Positions 54,033-64,000 of a stretch of DNA of 64,000 nt are shown here, piece after piece (position 1 is the first letter of the stretch; every line of letters begins with the position of its first letter). The stretch is from NCBI RefSeq assembly GCF_032854445.1, contig NC_088295.1:91631805-91695804 (forward strand), written 5' to 3'. The notes under the pieces are model-generated. The model had not been told where the DNA came from. It was given only the letters and a program-made list of their open reading frames with translations, and did not search any database. Source of the DNA: Liolophura sinensis (taxonomy: Eukaryota > Mollusca > Polyplacophora > Chitonida > Chitonidae). Both the position numbers and the translations under genes were made by a program.

Positions 54033-54356
54033 GTGGCCGAGGTGAATAGCGTTCAAGCGCGAGAAAATGAACCAGGAGCCTCTCAGCAACGCAGTTGCCG
54101 TGGGAGGTGGTGGGTTCGATTTCGGGAGGATGACCTCCAGTTTCGCTGATTCCGATTAATCGCTTCACGTCCTCTGCATATTCCTGTTCGAGGGAGTTTG
54201 GTGACATGAAGCGGTCGACGACACAAGGGTGGACGACACCAGGGCCATTAGCGCACAGTAACGTCCCTTGAAGTTCACTTCACCCATAAAACTCACCGCC
54301 TTCGTATAAGAGAAACTTTCTTGAATACCATGTAGTAACAGCAATCAAATAAATAA
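54033..54356 (+). mobile_element. Degenerate SINE with a Leu-type tRNA head and family-1-like tail
   Basis: GTGGCCGAGGTGAATAGCGT at the start and GTGGGTTCGATTTCGG at B-box distance resemble a tRNA-Leu; the 3' end (CGTATAAGAGAAACTTTCTT, then GCAATCAAATAAATAAATAA) is a worn family-1 tail. A reversed scrap of the same tail follows at 54358-54400. Confidence 0.55.
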
Positions 54357-54684
54357 ATAAAGTACTCCGGAGTATTTCACTTATACGGCGGCGGGCAAGT
54401 TTTGGGGTGTAGGAAAATGAGCATATCACTATTACCTTACAAGCCTAGAAAGCCACAAATGACGAGCCGAAGCTGGCCTCTCATTTGTACACACCATCTC
54501 ATTTGTTAAAGTGCATTTCACTTCAATGGTTAAGGTTCTATCATGTGGACACTCCATCTTAGTGGTTAAGACTATGCCATGTGGACACACCTCCTCATGG
54601 GTTATGGCCCTGTCATTTGGACACGCAGTCCCATTGGTTAACGGGAGCTGGATGTGAATATGAAAGGTCTTTGGTTCACGCAAG

Positions 54685-56100
54685 ATGGGCGTGGACAAGC
54701 CGCCTCATTGGTTAGCGGGAGCTGGATGTGGACAGGCCACCTCATTGGTTAACGGGAGCTGGATGTGGACATGCCACCTCATTGGTTAGCGGGAGCTGGA
54801 TGTAGATATGTCACTTCATTGGTTAACGGGAGCTGGATGTGGACATGCCACCTCATTGGTTAACGGGAGCTGGATGTGGACATGCCACCTCATTGGTTAG
54901 CGGGAGCTGTATGTTGACATGTCGCCTCATAGGTTAGCGGGAGCCTGATGTGGACTTGCCACCTCATTGGTTAACGGGAGCTGGATGTGGACATGTAACC
55001 TCACTGGTTAACGGGACATGCCACCTCATAGGTTAACGCGAGCTGGATGTGGACGTGCCGTCTCATTGGTTAGCGGGAGGTGAATGTGGACATGCCACGC
55101 CATTGGTTAAAGGGAGCTGGATGTGGACATGCCACCTCATTGGTTAGCGGGAGCTGGATGTAGACATGTCACTTCATTGGTTAGCGGGAGCTGGATGTGG
55201 ACATGCCACCTCATTGATTAGCGGGAGCTGGATGTGGACATGCCACCTCATTGGTTAGTGGGAGCTGGATGTTGACATGCCGCCTCATTGGTTAACGCGA
55301 GCTTGATGTGGACATGCCACCCCATTGGTTAACGGGAGCTGGATGTGGACATGTAACCTCACTGGTTAACGGGACATGCCACCTCATAGGTTAACGCGAG
55401 CTGGATGTGGACGTGCCGTCTCATTGGTTAGCGAGAGGTGAATGTGGACATGCCACCCCATTGGTTAACAGGAACTGGATGTGGACATGCCACCTCATAG
55501 GTTAACGGGAGCTGGATGTGGACATGCAACCTGACACCTCAATGGTTAACGTGAGCTGGATGTGGACATGCCACCTCATATATTAACGGGAGCTGGATGT
55601 GGATATGCCACGTACGTCATTAGTTGAGGGGAACTGGCTTTAGACATGTCACTTCATTAGTCTGTAATTACGTTACGCAAATGACATGACGGGAGCTGGA
55701 TGTGGACATGCCGCCTCATTGGTTAACGGGAGCTGGATGTGGACATGCCACCTCATCGGTTAACGTGAGCTGGATGTGGACATGTCACTTCATTGGTTAA
55801 TGGGAGCTGGATGTAAACATGCCACCTCATTGGTTTGGGTGAGCTGGATGTGGCCATGACGCCTCATTGGTTCACGGGAGCTGGATGTAGACATGCCGCC
55901 TCATTGGTTAACGCGAGCTGGATGTGGACATGCCGCCTCATTGGTTAACGCGAGCTGGATGTGGACATGCTGCCTCTTTAGTTAACGGGAGCTGGGTGTA
56001 GACATGCCGCCTCATTGGTTAGCGGGAGCTGGATGTGGATATGCCACGTACCTCATTAGTTAACGGGAACTGGTTTTAGACATGTCACATCATTAGTCTG
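54685..56100. repeat. 37-bp minisatellite, about 37 copies
   Basis: CACCTCATTGGTTAACGGGA followed by GCTGGATGTGGACATGC. Nearly every unit keeps ATTGGTTA, the reverse of a CCAAT box. Two longer blocks (with ACCTCACTGGTTAACGGGACA, 54995 and 55360; and with ACGTACCTCATTAGTTAACG, 55610 and 56045) are shared, showing segmental duplication inside the array. Confidence 0.95.
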
Positions 56101-56569
56101 CTGTTACGTTACGCAATTTGACGTGAACAGACAGTATACACACCTTGATTAAGGTGCATTTCTGCCATGACCACGGAGGAAAACAAAGTGGAAAAGTCAG
56201 ATTTGTTCGTTTATAAAACATGACCTAATTTAAGCTGTTTTAGTTTCAGACTCGAAAGCAACTGATGTTCACTCTTTCTCCAGATGGGTCCGGGTGACGT
56301 ATCATTGACTACTAGATGTAAGTAAGCTGTCATTGCAAATAGCTTGTAGTTAACCATCATAGTAGAAAGTGTTATCTGTCGTCAGCATAACAGTCGACTT
56401 CAACATAACACGTTATACAACATCTGGCATATAAGTGATGAACAGTATGACAAATACCGATTGACCCCTGTAAGTGATGAACAGTATGAAAATACCGATT
56501 GACCCCTGTTTGACACCAGACAAGTGTCCGTTTCGTTGCCCGAAATATAGTTATTAATACTAGTTGATT
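56101..56569. other. Unique DNA with a small duplication
   Basis: GTGATGAACAGTATGA plus AATACCGATTGACCCCTG occurs twice (56432 and 56474). Nothing else. Confidence 0.5.
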
Positions 56570-56583
56570 TCTATACGACAGGA

Positions 56584-56947
56584 GTGAGTGAGTGAGTGCT
56601 TGGGGTTTAACGTCGTACTCAACAATTTTTCAGTCATATGACGACGAAGGAATCATTAGGGTGCATGCACGTGTAATGTGCCTCCTTGTTGCAGGACGGA
56701 TTTCCACCGCTCTTTTATTTAGTGCTGCATCACTGAGACAACTTACCGAAGGCAAGTAAGCCTCCCCGCCCGAGCCATTATACTGATACGGGTCAACCAG
56801 TCGTTGCACTATCCCCTTCATGCTGAACGCCAAGCGAGGAAGTTACAACTTCCTCTTTTAAAGTCTTAGGTGTGACTCGACCAAGGATTGATCCTGGATC
56901 TACCGGTCCCGAAGCGGACGCTCTACCAACTGTGCTATCCGGGCCGG
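56584..56947 (-). mobile_element. SINE family 2, full-length with perfect target duplication
   Basis: On the minus strand: head CCGGCCCGGATAGCACAGTT (A box TAGCACAGTTGG) and B-box-like GGTCGAGTCACACC, then ACTTTAAAAGAGGAAGTTGT, a body of about 200 bases, and 3' end GAAAAATTGTTGAGTACGAC to GTTAAACCCCAAGCACTCAC. TCTATACGACAGGA is repeated on both sides (56570-56583 and 56948-56961). A 67-codon frame inside is an artefact. Confidence 0.95.
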
Positions 56948-56961
56948 TCTATACGACAGGA

Positions 56962-57488
56962 AGGCCCATTCAATAAACCAATGTAGAACTAGGCCCAGGA
57001 CACCGTGAAACTTTTACCAACAACATGCGATGGTCTACTGAATCGAATACTTTGTTAAGATAAAGGAATACAGCTCCACTTAGCAGGCCGACATTCCCAT
57101 TTCTTGAATCAGGTGTAGAGGAAGCCGTGGTCGTTTGTCAGTGCGAACTTCCTAACGAACTTCCTGACGGAGATTTCATCAAACCAGCGGTTGTTGGATT
57201 CGAGGTCGCCAGCTCATTGTTCAAGGGTACAACGACCATGACGAAATCGGAGCATTATAGACTTTTTATGCTGTATCACAACAAACCACAGCTATTCGCC
57301 TGGTACTTAACGCCGCTGTACAACCAGTGCGCACTGGATTTAAGTCTGTGACATCATTTTTGAGACGAATTCGGCCATAACAATAGTTACGTCGGCTAAT
57401 GCACATTCTCAGGTAATAGTTTTACTTTTGCTTTCGATTTCGCCGAATTGTGTCAGAAAAGTAAAACTAAGTTAGCCCTTTACAGGTT
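56962..57488. other. Unique DNA, nothing recognised
   Basis: A 74-codon frame at 57127-57351 has no recognisable motif. Confidence 0.4.
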
Positions 57489-58912
57489 ATGATACACGTG
57501 CGTGTGAGTGTATGGAGTACGAGTGTATGGAGTTTGAGTGTATGGAGTACGAGTGTATGGAGTATGAGTGTATGGAGTATGTGTGCATGGAGTACGAGTG
57601 TATGGAGTACGAGTGTATGGAGTATGAGTGTTTGGAGTACGAGTGTATGGAGTATGAGTGTTTGGAGTACGATTGTATGGAGTACGAGTGTATGGAGTAC
57701 GAGTGTATGGAGTATGAGTGTTTGGAGTACGAGTGTATGGAGTACGAGTGTATGGAGTATGAGTGTATGAAATATGGGTGCATGGAGTACGAGTGTATGG
57801 AATACCAGTCTATGGAGTACGGGTGTATGGAGTATGGGTGTATGGAGTATGAGTGTTTGGAGTACGAGTTATTGAGTATGAGTGTTTGGAGTACGAGTGT
57901 ATGGAGTACGAGTGTATGGAGTATGAGTGTTTGGAATACGAGTGTGTGGAGTACGAGTATATGGAGTATGAGTGCTTGAAGTACGAGTGCATGGAGTACG
58001 AGTGTATGGAGTATGGGTGCATGGAGTACGAGTGTATGGAGTATGGGTGTATGGAATACGGGTGTATGGAGTATGAGTGTATGGAGTATGGGTGAATGGA
58101 GTATGGGTGCACGGAGTATGAGTGTATTGAGTATGAGTGTTTGGAGTACGAATGTATGGAGTATAAGTGTTTGTAGTACGAGCGTATGGAGTATGGATGC
58201 ATGGAGTACGAGTGTATGGAGTATGGGTGTATGGAGTATGAGTGTATGGAGTATGAGTGTTTGGAGTACGAGTGTATGGAGTACGAGTGTATGGAGTATG
58301 AGTGTATGGAGTATGAGTGTTTGGAGTACGAGTGTATGGAGTACGAGTGCATGGAGTACGAGTGCATGGAGCACGAGTGTATGGAGTATGAGTGTATGGA
58401 GTATGAGTGTTTGGAGTACGAGTGTATGGAGTACGAGTGTATGGAATATGAGTGTTTGAAGTATGAGTGTTTGGAGTATGAGTGTTTGAAGTATGAGTGT
58501 TTGGAGTACGAGTGTATGGAGTACGAGTGTATGGAGTATGAGTGGAGTACGAGTGTATGGAGCATGAGTGTTTGGAGTACGAGTGTATGGAGTACGAGTG
58601 TATGGAGTACGCGTGTATGGAGTATGAGTGTATGAAGTATGAGTGCATGGAGTATGAGTGTATGGAGTATGAGTGTTTGGAGTACGAGTTATTGTGTATG
58701 AGTGTTTGAAGTATGAGTGTATGGAGTACGAGTGCCTGGAGTACGAGTGTACGGTGTACGAGTGTATGGAGTATGAGTGTATGGAGTTCGAGTGTATGGA
58801 GTACGAGTGTATGGAGGATGAGTGTTTGGAGTACGAGTGTATGGAGTATGGGTGCATGGAGTATGGGTGAATGGAGTATGAGTGTATCAAGTGTGAGTGT
58901 ATCAGGTATATG
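57489..58912. repeat. 15-bp minisatellite, about 95 copies
   Basis: Unit GAGTGTATGGAGTAC with TAT/TAC, TTTGG/TATGG and GGGTG/GAGTG variants. As the period is five codons and the unit lacks stops, long frames exist on both strands (up to 480 codons, Tyr-Ser-Ile-His-Ser type). Real coding use is unsupported: no splice, start or poly(A) context. Confidence 0.97.
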
Positions 58913-60600
58913 TGTATTGACAACCACATGGCCCAGAGCTTTGATTTCTGTCAGTTTGGATGAGTCACACCAACTCTCTAGCTGTACTTTGTCACATGAC
59001 GAGGCGGATTGTTACAATCCAGGTTACAAACTACGCGTAAAACACCGATGACAAAGCGACCAAAAGTTCATTATCCCATTTTAATCCAACGTTTTCCGAA
59101 GTTAGAAAAACAACTGACGTTTGGACTATATGGATGCTTTATTGCATGAGGAAAGCTGGAGACGGTAATCCCCGAATCTCTCATGCACCATATACAAGTA
59201 GGCCTAACCTCCGGCGGAGAAAACTGAAGTGATATGAATCACATTCGTACTGAGGAGCACCTGATATACCCACGGATACTATTCCGTGAGGGGCGTTCTG
59301 GCAACACAAGATTACTACGTGTAATATATAGCTAACAGGAAACTTGACACACCACCACCTTGTACACGTTGTTAGGCACCTTACACGAGAGCCAGAACAA
59401 GCCGGAGTGGACTGGCTACAAGCAGACGAGAGAACGGTTCGCATGAGCATGCCTTCTGCCGTCAGCGTGCGGGACATTACACGACAATACGAATATTAAG
59501 TTACTTTGTATAATAGACAATTTGAAGCTTACAACGTGACTCCGCACTGATGAAACTCATTCACACTAGCTGATCCACCACCCCTGTACATGTATATAGC
59601 TCAGAAAACAACCTGCAATCATTGTCAACTAGTGAAGACGGGACTCCTCAGGCATACACTAGAATCCTATAATGCGGTAACGCTGTACTTTCAAAGGTGT
59701 AATATATTATCATTCTTGACACTAAAACAACTGTCCCTAGTCAGACTTGAACTCGCGATGGTGACAGTTGTTTGAGTGTTTCAAAAACAATCTACGTCAA
59801 TGCATTCCCTGACGAAGATCCCAGTAATACGTGCCTGAAGATCTATCTGACAGTACTTAAGTGATTCGTGATATATATAGGCCCTATATAGTCCCTGGGG
59901 AGATGGACAGACTTGCTACTAATGTCCACACTCCTACTCGTCATATTGTAAAGCTGTCAGGTTGGCCTTTTATTGCAAGGTGCCAAATCATTTACGAGTA
60001 CTATTTGTCAAACCTTTTGTACAAAGTACAGCGAATAGCCATGGCGTAAGTGATGACAGATCCTCGTTCAAACACTTGTACAGACAGTAATACCTATGCA
60101 AGCATACGATTTATCAACATACACCAAGTCAAACAGAAGGTCTGTGCTATTGTCAACAGTGTACCAGTCCGTATATGTAGACCTATGTATAAGCACACCG
60201 TGAACTCAAAGTCAACACAAAGCCCGTGTGTACCAGAGGCCTCACGTTCAGCCATGGGGGTAGCCTCTCCAGGTCTCCCATACCACCGTCAAACCAAATG
60301 GAATAAACAAGGTTTGGTTTCTCCCGAACTGATGTCATGCCTCCCTGTAGACACGTCAGACTTATATCACATTATATTAACGACTTACGCGGTTCGCTAA
60401 TTCCTTTACATCCATATCGCATTAACCTATTGATTTTCATATAACTTCCCTGTAATACATTTTAAGTAGCTCGGCGCCTTTCTGTATGTGAATGCACACA
60501 CATCGTGTGGAACCCATGTTTAGGACATGTGCAGACCATGATCTCCTATTCACCACAACTCTCGTAACTATCATACATTCCTATATCCCCTATCCGTATA
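58913..60600. other. Unique intergenic DNA, nothing recognised
   Basis: Frames up to 116 codons (60050-60400 +) without motif. Confidence 0.4.
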
Positions 60601-60604
60601 CAAA

Positions 60605-61895
60605 TAACTATCTTCCACGTACACTCCCAACTATATGTACACCTGCAATGTACACTCCAAACTGAAACTACACCTGTCATGTACACTCCAAACTATATGT
60701 ACATCTGTCATGTACACTTCAAACTATATCCACTCCTGTCATGTACACTCTAAACTGTATGTACACCTGTCATATCCACTCCAAACTATATCCACACCTG
60801 TCATGTACACCCCAAACTATATCCACACCTGTACTCCATTACACTGTCATGTGCACTTCAAACTATATTCACACCTGTCACGTACACTGCAAACTATATC
60901 CACACCTGTCAAGTACACTCCAAACTATATCCACATCTGCCATGTACACTCCAACGTTTATGTACACCTGTCATATACACTCCAAATTATATTTACAAAT
61001 GTTACAAACTCAAAACTATAAGTGCACCTATCATGTGCACTCTAAACTAAATGTACATTGGTCACGGACATCAAATGCACATTATGTATACTTCCAACAA
61101 TGTTTTGTACTTTGTTATACCGGTCATGTACACGCCATTATGTACACTCCCAACTATATTCTGTACTCCAATATACCTGTCATGTACACTCCATCATATA
61201 CACTCCCAACGATGTTATGTACTCCATTATACCTGTCAAGTTCACCCCATCATGTACACTCCCAACTATATTCTGTACTCCATTATACCTGTCATGTACA
61301 CTCCCAACGATGTTATGTACTCCATTATACCTGTCAAGTACACCCCATCTTGTACACTCAACTATGTATACTCCAAACTATGTTATGTATTCCATCATCC
61401 ATCTCTCCCAGCTATATCGCCTTGTACACTTCCAACCACCATCCACAATGTAATCTTCCCGCTATATCAGCCATGTACACTCCTGACTATATCAGCCATG
61501 TACACTCCTGACTATATCAGCCATGTACACTCCTGGCTATATCAGCCATGTACACTCCTGGCTATATCAGCCATGTACACTCCTGACTATATCAGCCATG
61601 TACACTCCTGACTGTATCAGCCATGTACACTCCTGGCTATATCAGCCATGTACACTCCTGACTGTATCAGCCATGTACACTCCTGACTGTATCAGCCATG
61701 TACACTCCTGGCTATATCAGCCATGTACACTCCTGACTATATCAGCCATGTACACTCCTGACTGTATCAGCCATGTACACTACTGACTGTATCAGCCATG
61801 TACACTCCTGGCTATATCAGCCATGTACACTCCTGACTGTATCAGCCATGTACACTCCTGACTGTATCAGCCATGTACACTCCCAGCTGTGCCAA
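60605..61895. repeat. 31-bp array passing into a 25-bp array
   Basis: Left part: CCAAACTATATCCACACCTG followed by TCATGTACACT. Middle: a longer form with GTTATGTACTCCATTATACC. Right (61460-61890): CTATATCAGCCATGTACACT followed by CCTGA, almost uniform, about 17 copies. The common core is ATGTACACTCC, so one array evolved through three unit lengths. Confidence 0.95.
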
Positions 61896-62290
61896 TATGA
61901 TTATGCTCACCAAGACTGGGTGAGTATTAAGTGTACCTTACATTATAACCACAATAAATACACAACCAGGTATTGTGAGTTTCCATAAACTTGTATTGCA
62001 TAATGTTGTTTTCAACAATGAACATTTTTTTAAGAGTATAAAATTTGATACAACTTATAACTCTCATAACTGTACACAGAGGGTGAGACCACATGGTCAC
62101 TGTGATAAATCTTACATGTAGAAGGTACTTCAGCACATGAGCACAATAACAGTAGCGTGGTTATGACAGGCAACCCCACACAGGTCTACAGGTGTACACA
62201 AAGGTGTACACATCTCAATTGGTGGATCTCCATTGGTGTGCCAATGTAGTTTTAATATCCAGTGCACTGGGGTTACTGAACCGTAGTGTG
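61896..62290. other. Unique DNA, nothing recognised
   Basis: No ORF or repeat of note. Confidence 0.4.
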
Positions 62291-62299
62291 ATGAAGTAT

Positions 62300-62530
62300 A
62301 TGAAGTGTCAGCCTGCGTGCTGATGTATGTCGGTCTGCGTGCTGGTGTAGGTCTTTCTGCGTGCGGGTGTACATCGATCTGCGTGCTGGTGTATGCGTGA
62401 AGGTGTATGTCGGCCTGTGTGCCGATGTATGTCAGCCTGCGTGCGGGTGCATCATGGCTGCAAGCTGGTGTATCACACAGTTGTGTGCTAGAGTATGGGA
62501 GTCTGTGTGTTAGTGTTTCACAGATGTGTT
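62300..62530. repeat. About 23-bp imperfect repeat
   Basis: GTCGGTCTGCGTGCTGGTGTA-type units, about 9 worn copies. Confidence 0.75.
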
Positions 62531-63915
62531 CTGAGGAGTACCCGCCCTTGTGTAATGAAATCTCTCACTCTCCCCCCACCCACCCACCCCCAACACTGCC
62601 ACTCCCTTCGGAGAATCACCAAGTCAATTTTGAAACTGGAGTTGCCGACTATTAAGTCATTCACATGGTTGTGAATGAGGTGCCTTACATGATTTGTTCA
62701 TAAATATATGTGCATGTATAAAAGGATGACAATGATGATGATGGCTATGATTACGATACATATGTATATTAAACAGTGATAAGATATGGAGTCTTCTTAG
62801 AGAACATGAGACACCCTTTCACATCACTAATGCCTCACTCTTACTTAATGGATGGAAGTTAACCCTTACTTGCTCAGACTTGGTCAGATTAACTCTAGCG
62901 CCAATCTGTCAAAATGCATTTGCATAAATGTATATGTGGATAAATGCAATATGGTTTGTTTATGACTTAACTTGTCAACATAAAGGTGAAAACATACTAC
63001 ATAACTTACTAACATTAGCCTTTTTTTTTAATAAAAAGCATGCCAAACAAGTTAAATACTATTACATATTTACAAACTGAACATATAACAAATGACCAAA
63101 ATAAGTCTAAAAATCTGGTTTAGGTTCACATTTTTGTTTTCAAAGCGAATTTACACAACATGAATTAATTGAATTAGAGTTGAGTTGGTGGGGGGACATG
63201 GGAATGGTGGGGTTGGGGAGGGGGGATTGGTGTGGGGGAGAGGGGTGGTAAGGTCAGCAGAAGATACCTTAGTACAGTGACGACAATCATAAATAAAGCA
63301 GAAATCCCCAAAGTTCCCTGTAATGAGCACAAGGCACATGTGAAGCACTAAGAGTATAAATGAACAAAATTATCTGACATTATGCATACAGATTCTCTTA
63401 TGTGCAGAGGTGTTATGGTTATAAACAGGTCTGTAATTACAGGCAAATGTGCAAAATCAAATCAAGCAATAAAAACTAAAATAACACACCTGTCTGGAAA
63501 TGGGCTATACACTTAATTGTTATTTCTGACTTTTTATAGGTATCACACAATCGTATCAAAATAAAACAGTTGTACTTCACACTGGTTCTAAAAAGAGCCC
63601 CACAAATAGCCTTAAAAATTGTTGTCCAAGAACATTTTTGATTCTAATAAACCTTTTCATACACAGAAAAAAAAAACCGTTCAAGTAACGACTGCAATAC
63701 ATGAACATGCAGCAACGTTTTGTGATGCTAGTGCTGATGAAATTAAAAAAAAAAATCACACTGTGGTAAAACTTATAAAGTGCATGCTGCAGATCTGACA
63801 AAACACAGGCTGCTTCAATGATTTACATGTTGACTACATTTCCGCCAAATTCAAAGCGTTGGCTGAACACTAAAATGCCACTTTTTGGTCACTGGACATC
63901 AGGTTCCTGAACGTT
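62531..63915. other. Unique AT-rich DNA with one G-rich block
   Basis: 63188-63249 on the + strand is very G-rich (GGTGGGGGGACATGGGAATG and onward), long enough to fold as G-quadruplex. No gene recognised. Confidence 0.45.
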
Positions 63916-63916
63916 T

Positions 63917-64000
63917 TCCCATCATTCTGTCCCTAAAATTTTCCCCATTGTTCTATCCCTAAAATTTTCCCCATTGTTCTGTCCATGAACACTTCTTCAT
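63917..64000. repeat. About 26-bp repeat cut by the right edge
   Basis: CCCTAAAATTTTCCCCATTG followed by TTCTGT, about 3 copies, continuing out of the window. Confidence 0.85.

Noticed and set aside
57487-58929. 480-codon Ser/His/Tyr repeat protein
   Set aside because: Fifteen-base satellite open in several frames on both strands; no start, splice or poly(A) context. Kept only as a finding.

Overview
The window is animal nuclear DNA: genes are split into short exons with GT-AG introns, tRNA-derived SINEs are present, and about half of the sequence is tandem minisatellite. The two main SINE families (tails reading GTATAAGTGAAATATTCTTG...AATCAAATAAATAAA and GTTAAACCCCAAGCACTCAC) are types I associate with molluscs and other lophotrochozoans. 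A marine mollusc is my best guess; the species cannot be fixed from the sequence.

Left part (1 to about 12.4 kb, + strand): the 3' half of a previously unlabelled receptor-like gene, here called gene A. Eight exons (1344-1517, 2152-2185, 7129-7178, 7437-7499, 7911-7949, 9024-9065, 11868-11909, 12141-12169) join in one frame with no stop. They encode a Cys-bearing juxtamembrane stretch, one transmembrane helix and a roughly 100-residue cytoplasmic tail in which tyrosine motifs are spread over tiny, mostly phase-1 exons. The introns are packed with 25-, 48-, 85- and about 48-bp satellites. An unrelated ORF runs off the left edge on the minus strand (1-336).

12.5-18.5 kb: a 51-bp satellite, a probable solo LTR (13256-14010, minus strand) whose U3 holds three perfect heat-shock elements beside a TATA box, and a broken Ty3/gypsy element (gag, RT and integrase remnants, minus strand).

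18.6-28.3 kb, + strand: 'gene B', a decayed or partial relative of an Ig-type receptor. It has two Ig-like exon copies (one split, one with a one-base frameshift), then four copies of a 33-nt exon encoding an 11-residue stalk peptide, each with a conserved intron end. It is followed by a broken non-LTR retrotransposon with an RNase H domain, a degraded further copy of the stalk intron unit, and a 25-bp satellite that resembles the end of gene A's transmembrane exon. A and B could be neighbouring paralogues. The link rests on the shared satellite motif and phase-1 architecture, not on an Ig exon seen in A.

32.0-40.4 kb, minus strand: a complete, apparently intact six-exon monocarboxylate transporter gene (SLC16/MCT, predicted 797 residues) with a very long central cytoplasmic loop. 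Four of its five introns carry their own minisatellite and a 33-bp satellite lies just beyond its stop codon.

40.4-64 kb: no confident gene. The region is a succession of minisatellites (63, 111, 60, 62, 53, 37, 15, 31/25 bp), long TA runs, SINEs with clear target-site duplications, and unique DNA with only weak ORFs.
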